Shown: positions 10,645 to 18,703 of the stretch, piece by piece
How the letters are laid out: each line of letters opens with the position of its first letter
How positions within the stretch are numbered: the stretch's first letter is position 1
From: CAYPTB01 sp964413535
GTDB taxonomy: Bacteria > Planctomycetota > UBA1135 > GCA-002686595
Length of the DNA: 64,000 nt
Direction of reading: 5' to 3'
NCBI GenBank assembly: GCA_964413535.1
Contig: CAYPTB010000007.1
Coordinates: 248,001 to 312,000 of the forward strand
The notes under the pieces: model-generated
Told to the model about the DNA's origin: nothing
Database searches by the model: none
Seen by the model: only the letters and a program-made list of their open reading frames with translations
Translations under genes and position numbers: made by a program

Positions 10645-10816
10645 CTCTGCGCGCAGTGACGGCTCTTTGGACGACCCGCGGGCGAAGCCGTGGGGGAGCG
10701 AATCCTAGGCACGGGATGGGATCGGAGCCAGCGTTCCCCTCGGCGCAGGCGGGATCCGTATCCTCGCAGCCCTCGCCCTCCGCGATTCGCCCGCGCTCCC
10801 GAGCTCTCGGAGCCCC

Positions 10817-12160
10817 ATGAAGCATTTCCTCCTCGCGTTCGCTGCTCTCGCGCTCGCCGTCCTGATCTTCTACTCGGCCACACGCGAGCGCGCCGGCTCG
10901 CCCCAGGAAGAGCTCACGGTCGAGGGACTCGAGGCCTTGCGCGACGAGATCATCGAGGACATCGAGGCCATTCGCGAGACGGACTTCCTCCATCCTGTGG
11001 AGGTCGCGACCGCGGATCGGGCCTGGCTCGAGGCGTACGCGCGCGAGCGCAGCGCGAAGATGCTCGGCGAGGCGATGCGCGCGGCCGACGAGGAGGTCGT
11101 GAAGCTCCTGTGTCTGGTGCCCGCCGACGTGGATCTCCAGCAGATGGAGATCGATCTCCTCGGGGATCAAGCGCTCGGCTTCTACGAGCCCTCGCTCGAC
11201 ACGTTCTACGTCATGCAGGGCAAGGCGGCGGGCGGACTGCTCTCCGTCACGCTCGCGCACGAGCTCACGCACGCCCTCGACGATCAACTGTGGGGCATCG
11301 ACGACCAACTCCTGCCGCTCATGAAGGAGAGCACGGACGCCGGTCTCGCTTTCCACGCCGTCGTGGAGGGCAGCGGGATACTCGTCATGAACCACTGGAC
11401 GGCCCAGCAGATGGCGGCCGGGAAGCTCGACCTCGCGGAACTCGAGGACACGGCTTCCCTCGGGGCGGGCCTGGAAGACGCGCCCGAGTTGCTCTGGAAG
11501 CCCATGCTCCATTCCTACTTCCAGGGCGCGGCGTTCCTCTCGCGCACCGAGAGCGTGATGCAGGGACAGATGGCCGCGCTCGACAACGCGGACATCGCGC
11601 GCGCCTTCGAGGATCCGCCGAAGTCGACCGAGCAGGTCTTGCACCCCGCGAAGTACTGGGATCCGGCGCAGCGCGACGATCCGATGGAGGTCGCGCTCGA
11701 CACGAGCGCGCTCGCCGCGGGTTGGAGCGTCCTGCGCGAGGACACGCTCGGCGAGCTCCTGCTCGCGCTCGTGACGACGCCCTTCGACGAGCGCAAGTCG
11801 CTGGAGCTGGGCTCGGCGTCCCTCGCGACGGAGTTCACGAACGACGCGGCGCGGGGCTGGGGCGGCGATCGCTATGCGTACGTCGGGCGCGGCGACGCGC
11901 GGCTCCTCGCGCTCGCGACGACGTGGGACAGGCTGGAGGACGCGGAGGAGTTCCGCGCGGCCCTGAGCGGGATGACGGACGCCTTCGTACGACGTGCGGC
12001 GGAGATCGGCGGCGGGAAGACCGCGTGCAAGCTCGGCGGCACCGGAAAGGTCGTCACGATGATGCTCGGCCACGGAATCGACCTCGAGGAGGCCGCGGGC
12101 GTGCACGAGTCGATCGGGGTGGAGATCGAGGCCCCGGACGTCTCCCCGGCGCGCGACTGA
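10817..12160 (+). CDS. Predicted HExxH metallopeptidase-like protein, membrane anchored or exported
   Basis: The 447-residue protein starts with a hydrophobic segment (FLLAFAALALAVLIFYSA) that acts as a signal or anchor. The central motif AHELTHALDDQ places H148-E-x-x-H152, the metal-binding and catalytic signature of gluzincin and related metallopeptidases. Just before it is GFYEPSLDTFYV, which seems to be part of the conserved core. A likely third ligand cannot be assigned with certainty; Glu residues follow in the next 60 positions. I do not recognise a named family. The gene stands alone, divergent from argR and convergent with the glycosyltransferase cluster (10 bases between stops). Confidence 0.65.
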   Translation: MKHFLLAFAALALAVLIFYSATRERAGSPQEELTVEGLEALRDEIIEDIEAIRETDFLHPVEVATADRAWLEAYARERSAKMLGEAMRAADEEVVKLLCLVPADVDLQQMEIDLLGDQALGFYEPSLDTFYVMQGKAAGGLLSVTLAHELTHALDDQLWGIDDQLLPLMKESTDAGLAFHAVVEGSGILVMNHWTAQQMAAGKLDLAELEDTASLGAGLEDAPELLWKPMLHSYFQGAAFLSRTESVMQGQMAALDNADIARAFEDPPKSTEQVLHPAKYWDPAQRDDPMEVALDTSALAAGWSVLREDTLGELLLALVTTPFDERKSLELGSASLATEFTNDAARGWGGDRYAYVGRGDARLLALATTWDRLEDAEEFRAALSGMTDAFVRRAAEIGGGKTACKLGGTGKVVTMMLGHGIDLEEAAGVHESIGVEIEAPDVSPARD

Positions 12161-12170
12161 CGCGCGAGCC

Positions 12171-13967
12171 CTACTCGAAGCGCTCGCGCAGCCGCCGCGC
12201 GGCCGCGAGCTCGCCCTGCGCCTCGAGCAGCGCCGCGCGCGCGCGGTCGCGCTCGCGCGCGAGCCGCCGGAGCTCCGCGATCCACGGATCACGATCGTCA
12301 GCCGGGAGCCAGGTCCAGGCCGGCGGCGCGCTCGAGACCCGCTCGACGCGGGCGCGCTCCTCCCACAGCACGGGGCCCGGGACGACTGGGTGGCCGCCCG
12401 TCACGAGCTCGTTCGGGCGCGCGACGAAGACCAGCGGACGGGGACCGCCGAAGAGCCCGGGGAAGAAGCTCGCCGTGGCGCCGCGGCGTTCGGCTGGTCC
12501 GCCGAGCGGGCTGGACGCGAAGACCTGCGACAACCGGGCGCTGGCGTCGGCGAGCTCGGGATGGCGCGCCGCGAGCTCGTCGCGGTACCACGCGAGCTGC
12601 AAGAGCTCGCGGTTCACGAGCAACACGTCGCGCCGCATGCCGCGGCAGCCCTGCAAGTACAGGAGCGGGAAGTGGAGCACGTCGCTGTACCCGACGCCGG
12701 AGAGGACGAGCAGGGCGTTCGGCGGACAGGCCGCGAGCGTCTCGCGGGCGTAGTCCTCCGCCCACGTCGCCGCGCGCTGATCGAGGCTCGTCGCGAGCGT
12801 GCGTGGAGGGAAGGGAAGCGCCAGGAGGGCGACGCCGAGCGGGATCCCGAGCGCCGTCGCGGGGCGCGGCAGGCGGGCGAGCGCCCCTTCGAGCGCGACG
12901 AGCCCCAGCCCGCACAGCGCCGCCACGAGCACGACGAGCGGCACGTACGAGCCCGCCAGCCGCCACTTCGCGGCGTCCAGGTCGAGCGGGTAGTTGACGG
13001 AGGCGAAGATTCCCGCGGCCGCCACGACCAACGTCAGGACGGTCGACGCGAACGCCGCGCGCGGGACGCGCCGCGGGAAGCAAACGAGGGCGAGCACGCA
13101 GGCGCCGAGGGCGAGCGGCCACTGACCGGCGAGCTGCTCGGCGAGGAAGGCGAGCTGGTTCGACACGGCCCGCTCGATGCCGGTCGAGTACTGCGCGCGC
13201 AACAGGTGGTCCGCGAGCCGCTCGACGCCGTCGATGCGTCCCCAGTTCACGAGCGGATCGCGCGCCGCCGCGAGCGGGACGTAGAGATAGGGAGAGAGTC
13301 CGAGCGCGAGCGCGGCAAGGGCTCGGCCCATCGACGCCGCGAGCGCGCTGCCTTCCCGGAGTTCGCGCGCGGACGCGACGGCGACGAGCGGCGCGGTGAA
13401 GAGCCCGACGGGATGCGCGCACAGCGCGAGCCCGAAGAGGAACGCCGAGCGCGTGAGCGGGCGCTGCGCGGTGGTCGCCTCGCGCAACAGGAGCACGAGG
13501 ACGAGCGCCGTCAGGGCGTAGACCTCCGTGACGACGGCCTGTGCGGCGAAGGTCGTGGAGAGCGCGAGCAACGCTCCGGTCGCGAACGCCGCGCCGAAAC
13601 GGGCGCCGAGCCGCGCCGTGAACGACGCGAGCCATCCCACCGCGCCGGCGGCGCAGACGGCGGAGAACAGGTTGAGCGCGCGCGCCGGATCGTTCGTGAA
13701 GAACGAGGCGCCTTCCCACCACAGCCGCCCCACGAGCATCTGCAGCGGGTAGCCCGGCGGGTGGGGGACACCCCACACGACGGTCGCGGTCGCGAGCTCG
13801 CCCGAGTCCTCGAACGTCACTCCCGGCGCAGCGCGCGAAGCGAAGAGCGCGAGTGCGGCTGCGAACGCGCTCCAGGGAGCGAGCCACCTGGAGCCGCTCG
13901 TGCGAAGCTCGCCGGAGAGCGCAGCGCGCGTCGCACGGACGCGCGCAGGGGACGGGTCTGTGCTCAA
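12171..13967 (-). CDS. DUF2723 membrane protein, GT-C glycosyltransferase-like
   Basis: A polytopic membrane protein of 598 residues. Near the N-terminus it has the DUF2723 signature: FEDSGELATA (53-62 region, acidic pair in the first periplasmic loop) followed by WGVPHPPGYPLQMLVGRLW. This layout resembles the protein O-mannosyltransferase/GT-C group, with about ten hydrophobic helices and a soluble C-terminal part rich in Arg and Leu. The start is TTG at 13967, overlapping the preceding stop as TTGA. It is the last gene of a five-gene overlapping minus-strand cluster with a sulfatase-fold protein. Substrate unknown; transfer of sugars from a lipid-linked donor is inferred from the family. 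Confidence 0.75.
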   Translation of the reverse strand: MSTDPSPARVRATRAALSGELRTSGSRWLAPWSAFAAALALFASRAAPGVTFEDSGELATATVVWGVPHPPGYPLQMLVGRLWWEGASFFTNDPARALNLFSAVCAAGAVGWLASFTARLGARFGAAFATGALLALSTTFAAQAVVTEVYALTALVLVLLLREATTAQRPLTRSAFLFGLALCAHPVGLFTAPLVAVASARELREGSALAASMGRALAALALGLSPYLYVPLAAARDPLVNWGRIDGVERLADHLLRAQYSTGIERAVSNQLAFLAEQLAGQWPLALGACVLALVCFPRRVPRAAFASTVLTLVVAAAGIFASVNYPLDLDAAKWRLAGSYVPLVVLVAALCGLGLVALEGALARLPRPATALGIPLGVALLALPFPPRTLATSLDQRAATWAEDYARETLAACPPNALLVLSGVGYSDVLHFPLLYLQGCRGMRRDVLLVNRELLQLAWYRDELAARHPELADASARLSQVFASSPLGGPAERRGATASFFPGLFGGPRPLVFVARPNELVTGGHPVVPGPVLWEERARVERVSSAPPAWTWLPADDRDPWIAELRRLARERDRARAALLEAQGELAAARRLRERFE

Positions 13968-14764
13968 CCGAAGCTTCCCCGCGCTCCGGACGAGGATGGC
14001 AGTCCGCCCGCGACGCGCCCCGAGAAGAGGAAGGTGCCCTCGATGCGCCAGCCGGGCCGCGGACCCGGCAGACCGTCCCCCGCGAGCTGCCAGCGGCTCA
14101 CGAACAGGACCAGCGGTCGCCCGGGCGCGTCGGTCTCGAGGACCTCGACCAGCGCACCGGTGATGGGATTCCGGACGTGCTTGATCTCGCGCACGCGCAG
14201 CGACACCTCCATGCATCCGCCGGGGCTGGCCGCGCCGCCGAGCGGTTCGAGGAACGCGCCGCGCGGCGCCTCCAGGATCGCCGGATGGCGCACGCCGTCG
14301 TTGGGTCCGCAGTAGGTCACGTCCAGCGCGAAGCCCGCCACGCCGACGGCGAGCACGTGTCCGCGGGGGAGCGCCGGCGGGAGCCGACGCCGATCCGTCA
14401 AGTAGGTCGTGAGCTCGAAGCTCTCGTCTCCGCCGAGCGCGTCTTGGTCCGCGTCGTCCCCCGGCACGGGCGGGTTCGCGCGCCCACGCAGCAGAGCGTC
14501 GAAGGGCGAGTCGGGTACTCGATCGAGGCTCTCGACCGCGACGCGCAGGCGGTGGGGGACGCGACACTGCGGCATCACGGTGTCGAAGTCCTGGCCCTCT
14601 TCGCGATCGAGCACGAGCTCCACGCCGCCCGCGAGGGCCAGCGAGCGGTGCATCCCCGCCGGGCCGCGCCAGGGCGCGGGCTCGCCCTCGGTTTCGATCT
14701 TGCGCGCGAGCGCGCGAAAATCGGTCTCGGGCGGGAAGCCGACGCACTCGAGCAGGAATTCCAC
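13964..14764 (-). CDS. Conserved-looking protein of unknown function
   Basis: A soluble 266-residue protein without signal peptide or membrane segment, beginning MEFLLECVGFPPETDF. Pro and Gly content and many short beta-like stretches suggest a beta-rich fold. I recognise no catalytic motif; two Cys (in VTYCGPND and PGGCMEV) are not in a metal-binding pattern. It lies in a tight operon between two GT-C-like membrane proteins, four bases after one and overlapping the next as TTGA, so it is probably linked to the same glycan process. Function not assigned. Confidence 0.6.
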   Translation of the reverse strand: MEFLLECVGFPPETDFRALARKIETEGEPAPWRGPAGMHRSLALAGGVELVLDREEGQDFDTVMPQCRVPHRLRVAVESLDRVPDSPFDALLRGRANPPVPGDDADQDALGGDESFELTTYLTDRRRLPPALPRGHVLAVGVAGFALDVTYCGPNDGVRHPAILEAPRGAFLEPLGGAASPGGCMEVSLRVREIKHVRNPITGALVEVLETDAPGRPLVLFVSRWQLAGDGLPGPRPGWRIEGTFLFSGRVAGGLPSSSGARGSFG

Positions 14765-14768
14765 GGTG

Positions 14769-16346
14769 CTAGGTCGGCGAAGGCGCCGGGTTGGAGCGTT
14801 CCTCGTGCTCGAAGCGCCACAGGAGCGCCACGGTGCCGAGCACGACGATCGGAGCGACGTGCAGGAGCAGCCGCCCCGGGATGACGGTCGTGAACAGGAT
14901 CCCGAGGTGCCAGGGCGTCACCAGCAGGATCAGCGCGTAGAGCGCGGCCGCGCCGGCGAAGACGATCGCCGCGAAGGCCCCCGGACTGCGCAGGAAGCGC
15001 CCCGGACGGACGAGGGACCACAGCACGGCCGCGAAGAAGAGCGGCCACAGGAGGTTCCAGTGCAGGACGTGCGTGAAGGTCTCGAGGAATCCCGTGAGCA
15101 CGCCGGGCTCGAGCTCGTCGCCGACCAGACGCGGCAGGTTCTGCGCGACGTTCGCGGGCGTCAGCCGAGACGGATAGTCCTCGTCGATGGCGGGAATCCG
15201 CCCGCGGATCGCGAGCCAGCCCGAGCCGCACGCGAAGGCGAGCGCGAGCACGCCCGCGAGGCCCGGCAAGGGGCGCACGCTCCGTCGATCGGACGCCGAG
15301 TCGTCGCGCGTGCGCCGCCCGGCCAACGCTCCGCCCGCGAGCGCCGAGACGAACGCGAGGGCGAGGACGGCCGTCAGGGCGAGACCCTCGTTCTTCGCGA
15401 GCAGCGCCCCGCCGAGCAGCACCCCGCCCGCGACGACGTCGACCCGGTCGCTCGCGAGCCGCGCTGCGGGCAACATGCGCGAGAGGTGCCAGAACGCTCC
15501 GAAGAGGAACGCCGCGAGCGCGATGTCGGCGCCCCCGTCCAACGTCTGCCCGTCGGCCGGACCGAACACGTACTCTGGAAAGCGGGCCTTCGCCGACGCG
15601 GTGCCGAAGGAGAACGCCCACGCCGACCCCGCCCACGTGTTGTTGTCGGGGAGCTTGGTGTAGTAGAGGATCGGCAAGCTGATCCAGAGGAGCGTGCCGC
15701 AGAACGCCGCGGCGAAACCGCGCGGCCGGAGCGCGACCCACAGCCAAGCGGCCGGAACGAGCACGAAGATCGAGCACAGCGCGCGGAACGCATCTTCGTC
15801 GAAGCGGCCGCCCGCGTACCCCACGAGCGCGTTCAAGACCGCGATCCCCGGAGCGTAGTCGGGGTGCGTGATGATCCGCCCGACCGGCCCCACCACGTCG
15901 GTCCACGCATCCGTCCCGAAGCCCTCGTGATAGATGAGCTTCGCCTTGTAGGAGAAGTGGAAGACCGAGTCGAACACGTGCATGGGCATCGACGCGGCGC
16001 TGAAGACGGCGAAGGCAGCGAACGCGAACAAGACGGCCAGGCCCAGGACGCCGACGACGCCGGGACGCTTTGCGCAGGGCTCGGGAGCGGGACCCCGCCG
16101 CAGAGCGAAGGGAAGGCCACCGACGGCGAGCACGCCGAGGACGACGCGGCCCGCGGTCGAGGACAGCGGGCCGAAGAGGATGACGGCGTGCATGACGACG
16201 ATCGTCGCGAGCGCGACGCCGACGAGCAGGGCCGTGGCGTGGTGCTCGAGCCGAGTGCGTACGCGGGTCGGTCGCAGGGCGCCGAGCAGGCCCAGGCCCG
16301 CGAGCCAACTCGCGGCGAGCGTCACGAGCGTCGCGCTGGTCATCAT
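14769..16346 (-). CDS. Polytopic membrane protein, probable GT-C glycosyltransferase
   Basis: About twelve hydrophobic helices over 525 residues, beginning MMTSATLVTLAASWLAGLGL. After the third helix an acidic, aromatic loop (MPMHVFDSVFHFSYKAKL, then GFGTDAWTDVVGP and HPDYAPG) sits where GT-C enzymes carry their catalytic Asp. NNTWAGSAWAF and LAKNEGLALT are further loop features. The family is not named with certainty; it looks like the dolichyl-phosphate-mannose-type transferases. The first ATG (16346) overlaps the preceding stop as ATGATGA. It is the third gene of the minus-strand cluster 18522-12171. Confidence 0.6.
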   Translation of the reverse strand: MMTSATLVTLAASWLAGLGLLGALRPTRVRTRLEHHATALLVGVALATIVVMHAVILFGPLSSTAGRVVLGVLAVGGLPFALRRGPAPEPCAKRPGVVGVLGLAVLFAFAAFAVFSAASMPMHVFDSVFHFSYKAKLIYHEGFGTDAWTDVVGPVGRIITHPDYAPGIAVLNALVGYAGGRFDEDAFRALCSIFVLVPAAWLWVALRPRGFAAAFCGTLLWISLPILYYTKLPDNNTWAGSAWAFSFGTASAKARFPEYVFGPADGQTLDGGADIALAAFLFGAFWHLSRMLPAARLASDRVDVVAGGVLLGGALLAKNEGLALTAVLALAFVSALAGGALAGRRTRDDSASDRRSVRPLPGLAGVLALAFACGSGWLAIRGRIPAIDEDYPSRLTPANVAQNLPRLVGDELEPGVLTGFLETFTHVLHWNLLWPLFFAAVLWSLVRPGRFLRSPGAFAAIVFAGAAALYALILLVTPWHLGILFTTVIPGRLLLHVAPIVVLGTVALLWRFEHEERSNPAPSPT

Positions 16347-16972
16347 CGGAGCGGAGCCTCCGCGTCGAGGTCGCTTCGCGAAGCGTCGAGCGGCACCGGG
16401 ATCCAGTCGGATCCCGAGCGTCGGAACAAGAACGTGCCGGCGCGCGAGAAGTCGCTCGTCACCGGGACGACGACCTTGTAGTCGATCCCTCGAGCCGCGA
16501 TCTCGATCTCCTCGTCGAGCCGCTTCACGACGTCCTTCTGCTTGAGGTGGTGCGCGAGCCACTTGCCGTAGTCGACGAGCGTACCGCCGCCGTACGCGGG
16601 CTTGCGCACGTAGAAGCGCAGCGGGTAGCCGGCGTAGTTGAGGTAGAGGAACCAGCGCGCGCGTCCGGTCGGGTCGTCGATCCGACCGGGCTCGGGCTCG
16701 ATCAGGATGCGCGCGTCGGGCGGGAGGATGCGCTTCAGTTCCTCGGCGAACGCGAGGAAGGACGCGTCCAACCACGGCACCATGGCGCCGGGCCAGCCGG
16801 GCCGCCGGCCGAGCGTCTTCCTCTGCTCGGTGATGTCCTTCCCGCGCCGCATGCGGTTCCACGACGCGACGTAGTCGCGCGCGTGGCCGGCGGTCAGCGC
16901 GGACATTGCCAAGCTCGCGAAGAGCATCGCGACGAGCACGCGCGGCGGCCGTCGGACCGGACCGGCGTTCAC
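16343..16972 (-). CDS. Small single-pass membrane protein of unknown function
   Basis: 209 residues from GTG 16972, which overlaps the sulfatase-fold gene stop as GTGA. One N-terminal hydrophobic segment (RVLVAMLFASLAMSAL) would anchor or export it. The rest is soluble and includes WFLYLNYAGYPLRFYVRKP and IDYKVVVPVTSDF. The soluble part resembles the C-terminal periplasmic domains seen on some GT-C enzymes, and the next gene encodes such a membrane protein, so the two may form one split enzyme. That is inference. The function is not known. Confidence 0.55.
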   Translation of the reverse strand: MNAGPVRRPPRVLVAMLFASLAMSALTAGHARDYVASWNRMRRGKDITEQRKTLGRRPGWPGAMVPWLDASFLAFAEELKRILPPDARILIEPEPGRIDDPTGRARWFLYLNYAGYPLRFYVRKPAYGGGTLVDYGKWLAHHLKQKDVVKRLDEEIEIAARGIDYKVVVPVTSDFSRAGTFLFRRSGSDWIPVPLDASRSDLDAEAPLR

Positions 16973-18522
16973 TTCGAGCGGTCCCCTTCCTCGACGGGAT
17001 CGTCCGAACCCAGGTAGCCGGCAGCCTGGAGTCCCCGGACGAGGTCCGGCGGCAGCATCTCCATGTCGCTCGTCGGCCGGGGCAGCGCGTTCCGATCCAG
17101 CTCGCTCCACAGCGCGAGCGCGCGTTCGGTGATCGCGTTCGGATTCGCCTTCGGAACGAGCCTCGGATCCTTCTCGCGCGCATCGCTCGCGAGGTCGAAG
17201 ACGACGAGGTTCTCCGTGAGCAGCGCTTCCCCGGAGACCGACGGGATGTCGAGCACCTTGTGCCGCGCATCCACCGAACCGCGCCAGATCCCCGGAGCGG
17301 GTTGGTAGGAGAGCTCGAGCGGCAGGCTGCGCGCGGGAATCGAACGGCCCTCGAAGAGCGGAACCAAGCTCGTGCCCCACATGCTCGCGGGAAGCGGAAC
17401 GCCCGCGAGCTCGAGGATCGTCGGCGCCACGTCCACCAGACCCACGAGCGCGTCCGAGACCGCGCGCTCGGGGACCACCCCGGGAAAGCGCAGGATCAGC
17501 GGCACGCGGACCGTCTCCTCGAAGAGCGAGAGCTTGTGCCCGAGCGTCCTGTGATCGAGGAACTCCTCGCCGTGGTCGGAGAGGAAGACGACCAGCGTGT
17601 CGTCGAGTCGCTCCCGCGCGTCCAGGGCCCCGAGCAGGTGGCCCACGTTGAGGTCGGTGAAGTGGATCTCCGCGTCGTAGAGCGAGATCAGGCGATCGAG
17701 TCCCGCGCGGCTCTCGGGCGTCCGCAGGTCCTCGATCTCGAGCTCCGTGAAGCCGCGCCCGTCGATCGGACCGCGATACCCCGGATAGAACAGATCGTGC
17801 TCGCGCGGAGGCTCGTAGTCGTAGTGCACGTCCCAGAAGTGGACGAAGGCGAAGAAGCGCTCGTCGTCGCCGATCCCGTCGAACCACTCGCGGAACGCCG
17901 CCACGACGCGCGGTCCGGTCACGCCTTCGTGCGAACGCTCGTGCAACTCCACCATCTCCTCGAACGCGCTCACGCTCGTGGGGGCGAAGACCGCCGTATC
18001 GTCGACGACCACGGTGCTGCAGTCCCGATAGAGCTCGAAGCCGCGGTCGAAGCCGAAGTACGGGTGCAGGTTGGGCCCCGACCAGAACCCGGCCGTCCGC
18101 CAGCCCGCGGCGCGCAGGCTCTCGGCCAGCCACGGTCGCGAGGGGTGGAGCTGGTCGGGCACGCCGCGCACCCCGTGCAACTCGTCGGGCATGCCCGTGA
18201 AGAGCGCCATGTGGGCCGGGAGGGTCCAGCTCGTCGTGCTGTAGGCGCGTTCGAAGCGCATCCCGTCGCCCGCGAGCATCCGGTCCACGGTCGGGGTCGT
18301 CGGGACGTCGGGGCGCGTGCGGCTCCGATAGCCGTAGCTGGAGAGGTGATCCGCGCGCAGGCTGTCGACGCTGACCAGCAGGACCCCCCGCGGGCGCTCG
18401 CCCCGCGCGCTCCCGCAGGCGATCGCGAGCGCGGCGAAGACGAGCGCCGCGCCCGCGGCGCCGATGGACGCTCGCGGAAAGCGCGCGCGGCTCGGGTCGA
18501 ATCGTGGGGACAGAGGGGGCAT
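16969..18522 (-). CDS. Sulfatase-fold (alkaline phosphatase superfamily) lipoprotein with Thr at the nucleophile position
   Basis: 517 residues. The N-terminus has a hydrophobic stretch ending in AALAIACGS, a plausible lipobox with Cys36. The sulfatase core follows: metal-binding Asp53 in VLLVSVDSLRADHLSSYGY, the nucleophile region STTSWTLPAHMALFTG, and later VVFLSDHGEEFLDHRTLGHK with the second metal site. In formylglycine sulfatases the nucleophile region reads C/S-x-P-x-R; here Thr100 aligns with the Cys and His104 with the Arg. This suggests a phosphoryl- or phosphoglycerol-transfer type enzyme rather than a true sulfatase. It heads the overlapping cluster with two GT-C proteins, consistent with modification of a cell-surface glycan. 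Confidence 0.8.
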   Translation of the reverse strand: MPPLSPRFDPSRARFPRASIGAAGAALVFAALAIACGSARGERPRGVLLVSVDSLRADHLSSYGYRSRTRPDVPTTPTVDRMLAGDGMRFERAYSTTSWTLPAHMALFTGMPDELHGVRGVPDQLHPSRPWLAESLRAAGWRTAGFWSGPNLHPYFGFDRGFELYRDCSTVVVDDTAVFAPTSVSAFEEMVELHERSHEGVTGPRVVAAFREWFDGIGDDERFFAFVHFWDVHYDYEPPREHDLFYPGYRGPIDGRGFTELEIEDLRTPESRAGLDRLISLYDAEIHFTDLNVGHLLGALDARERLDDTLVVFLSDHGEEFLDHRTLGHKLSLFEETVRVPLILRFPGVVPERAVSDALVGLVDVAPTILELAGVPLPASMWGTSLVPLFEGRSIPARSLPLELSYQPAPGIWRGSVDARHKVLDIPSVSGEALLTENLVVFDLASDAREKDPRLVPKANPNAITERALALWSELDRNALPRPTSDMEMLPPDLVRGLQAAGYLGSDDPVEEGDRSK

Positions 18523-18703
18523 CCGGTCGCCGGCCTACGAGCGCCGGCGTCGGCGGGTGAGTCTACTGGCTCGTGCGAGCCCACCGCAGTCGGATCGCGG
18601 CAGAGGAGCGTGGGGTCGTCCCTTCACCCTTGGTAGGATCCGACCCGCTCTCCCGGATCGGGAGGTGCCGTCGCTTCGCTTCCTCTCGAGAAGAACCGCA
18701 CCG

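Noticed and set aside
16343..18133. Single 596-residue protein from 18133 to 16343
   Set aside because: Its first part runs over the sulfatase-fold gene in another frame; the GTG at 16972 fits the overlap.
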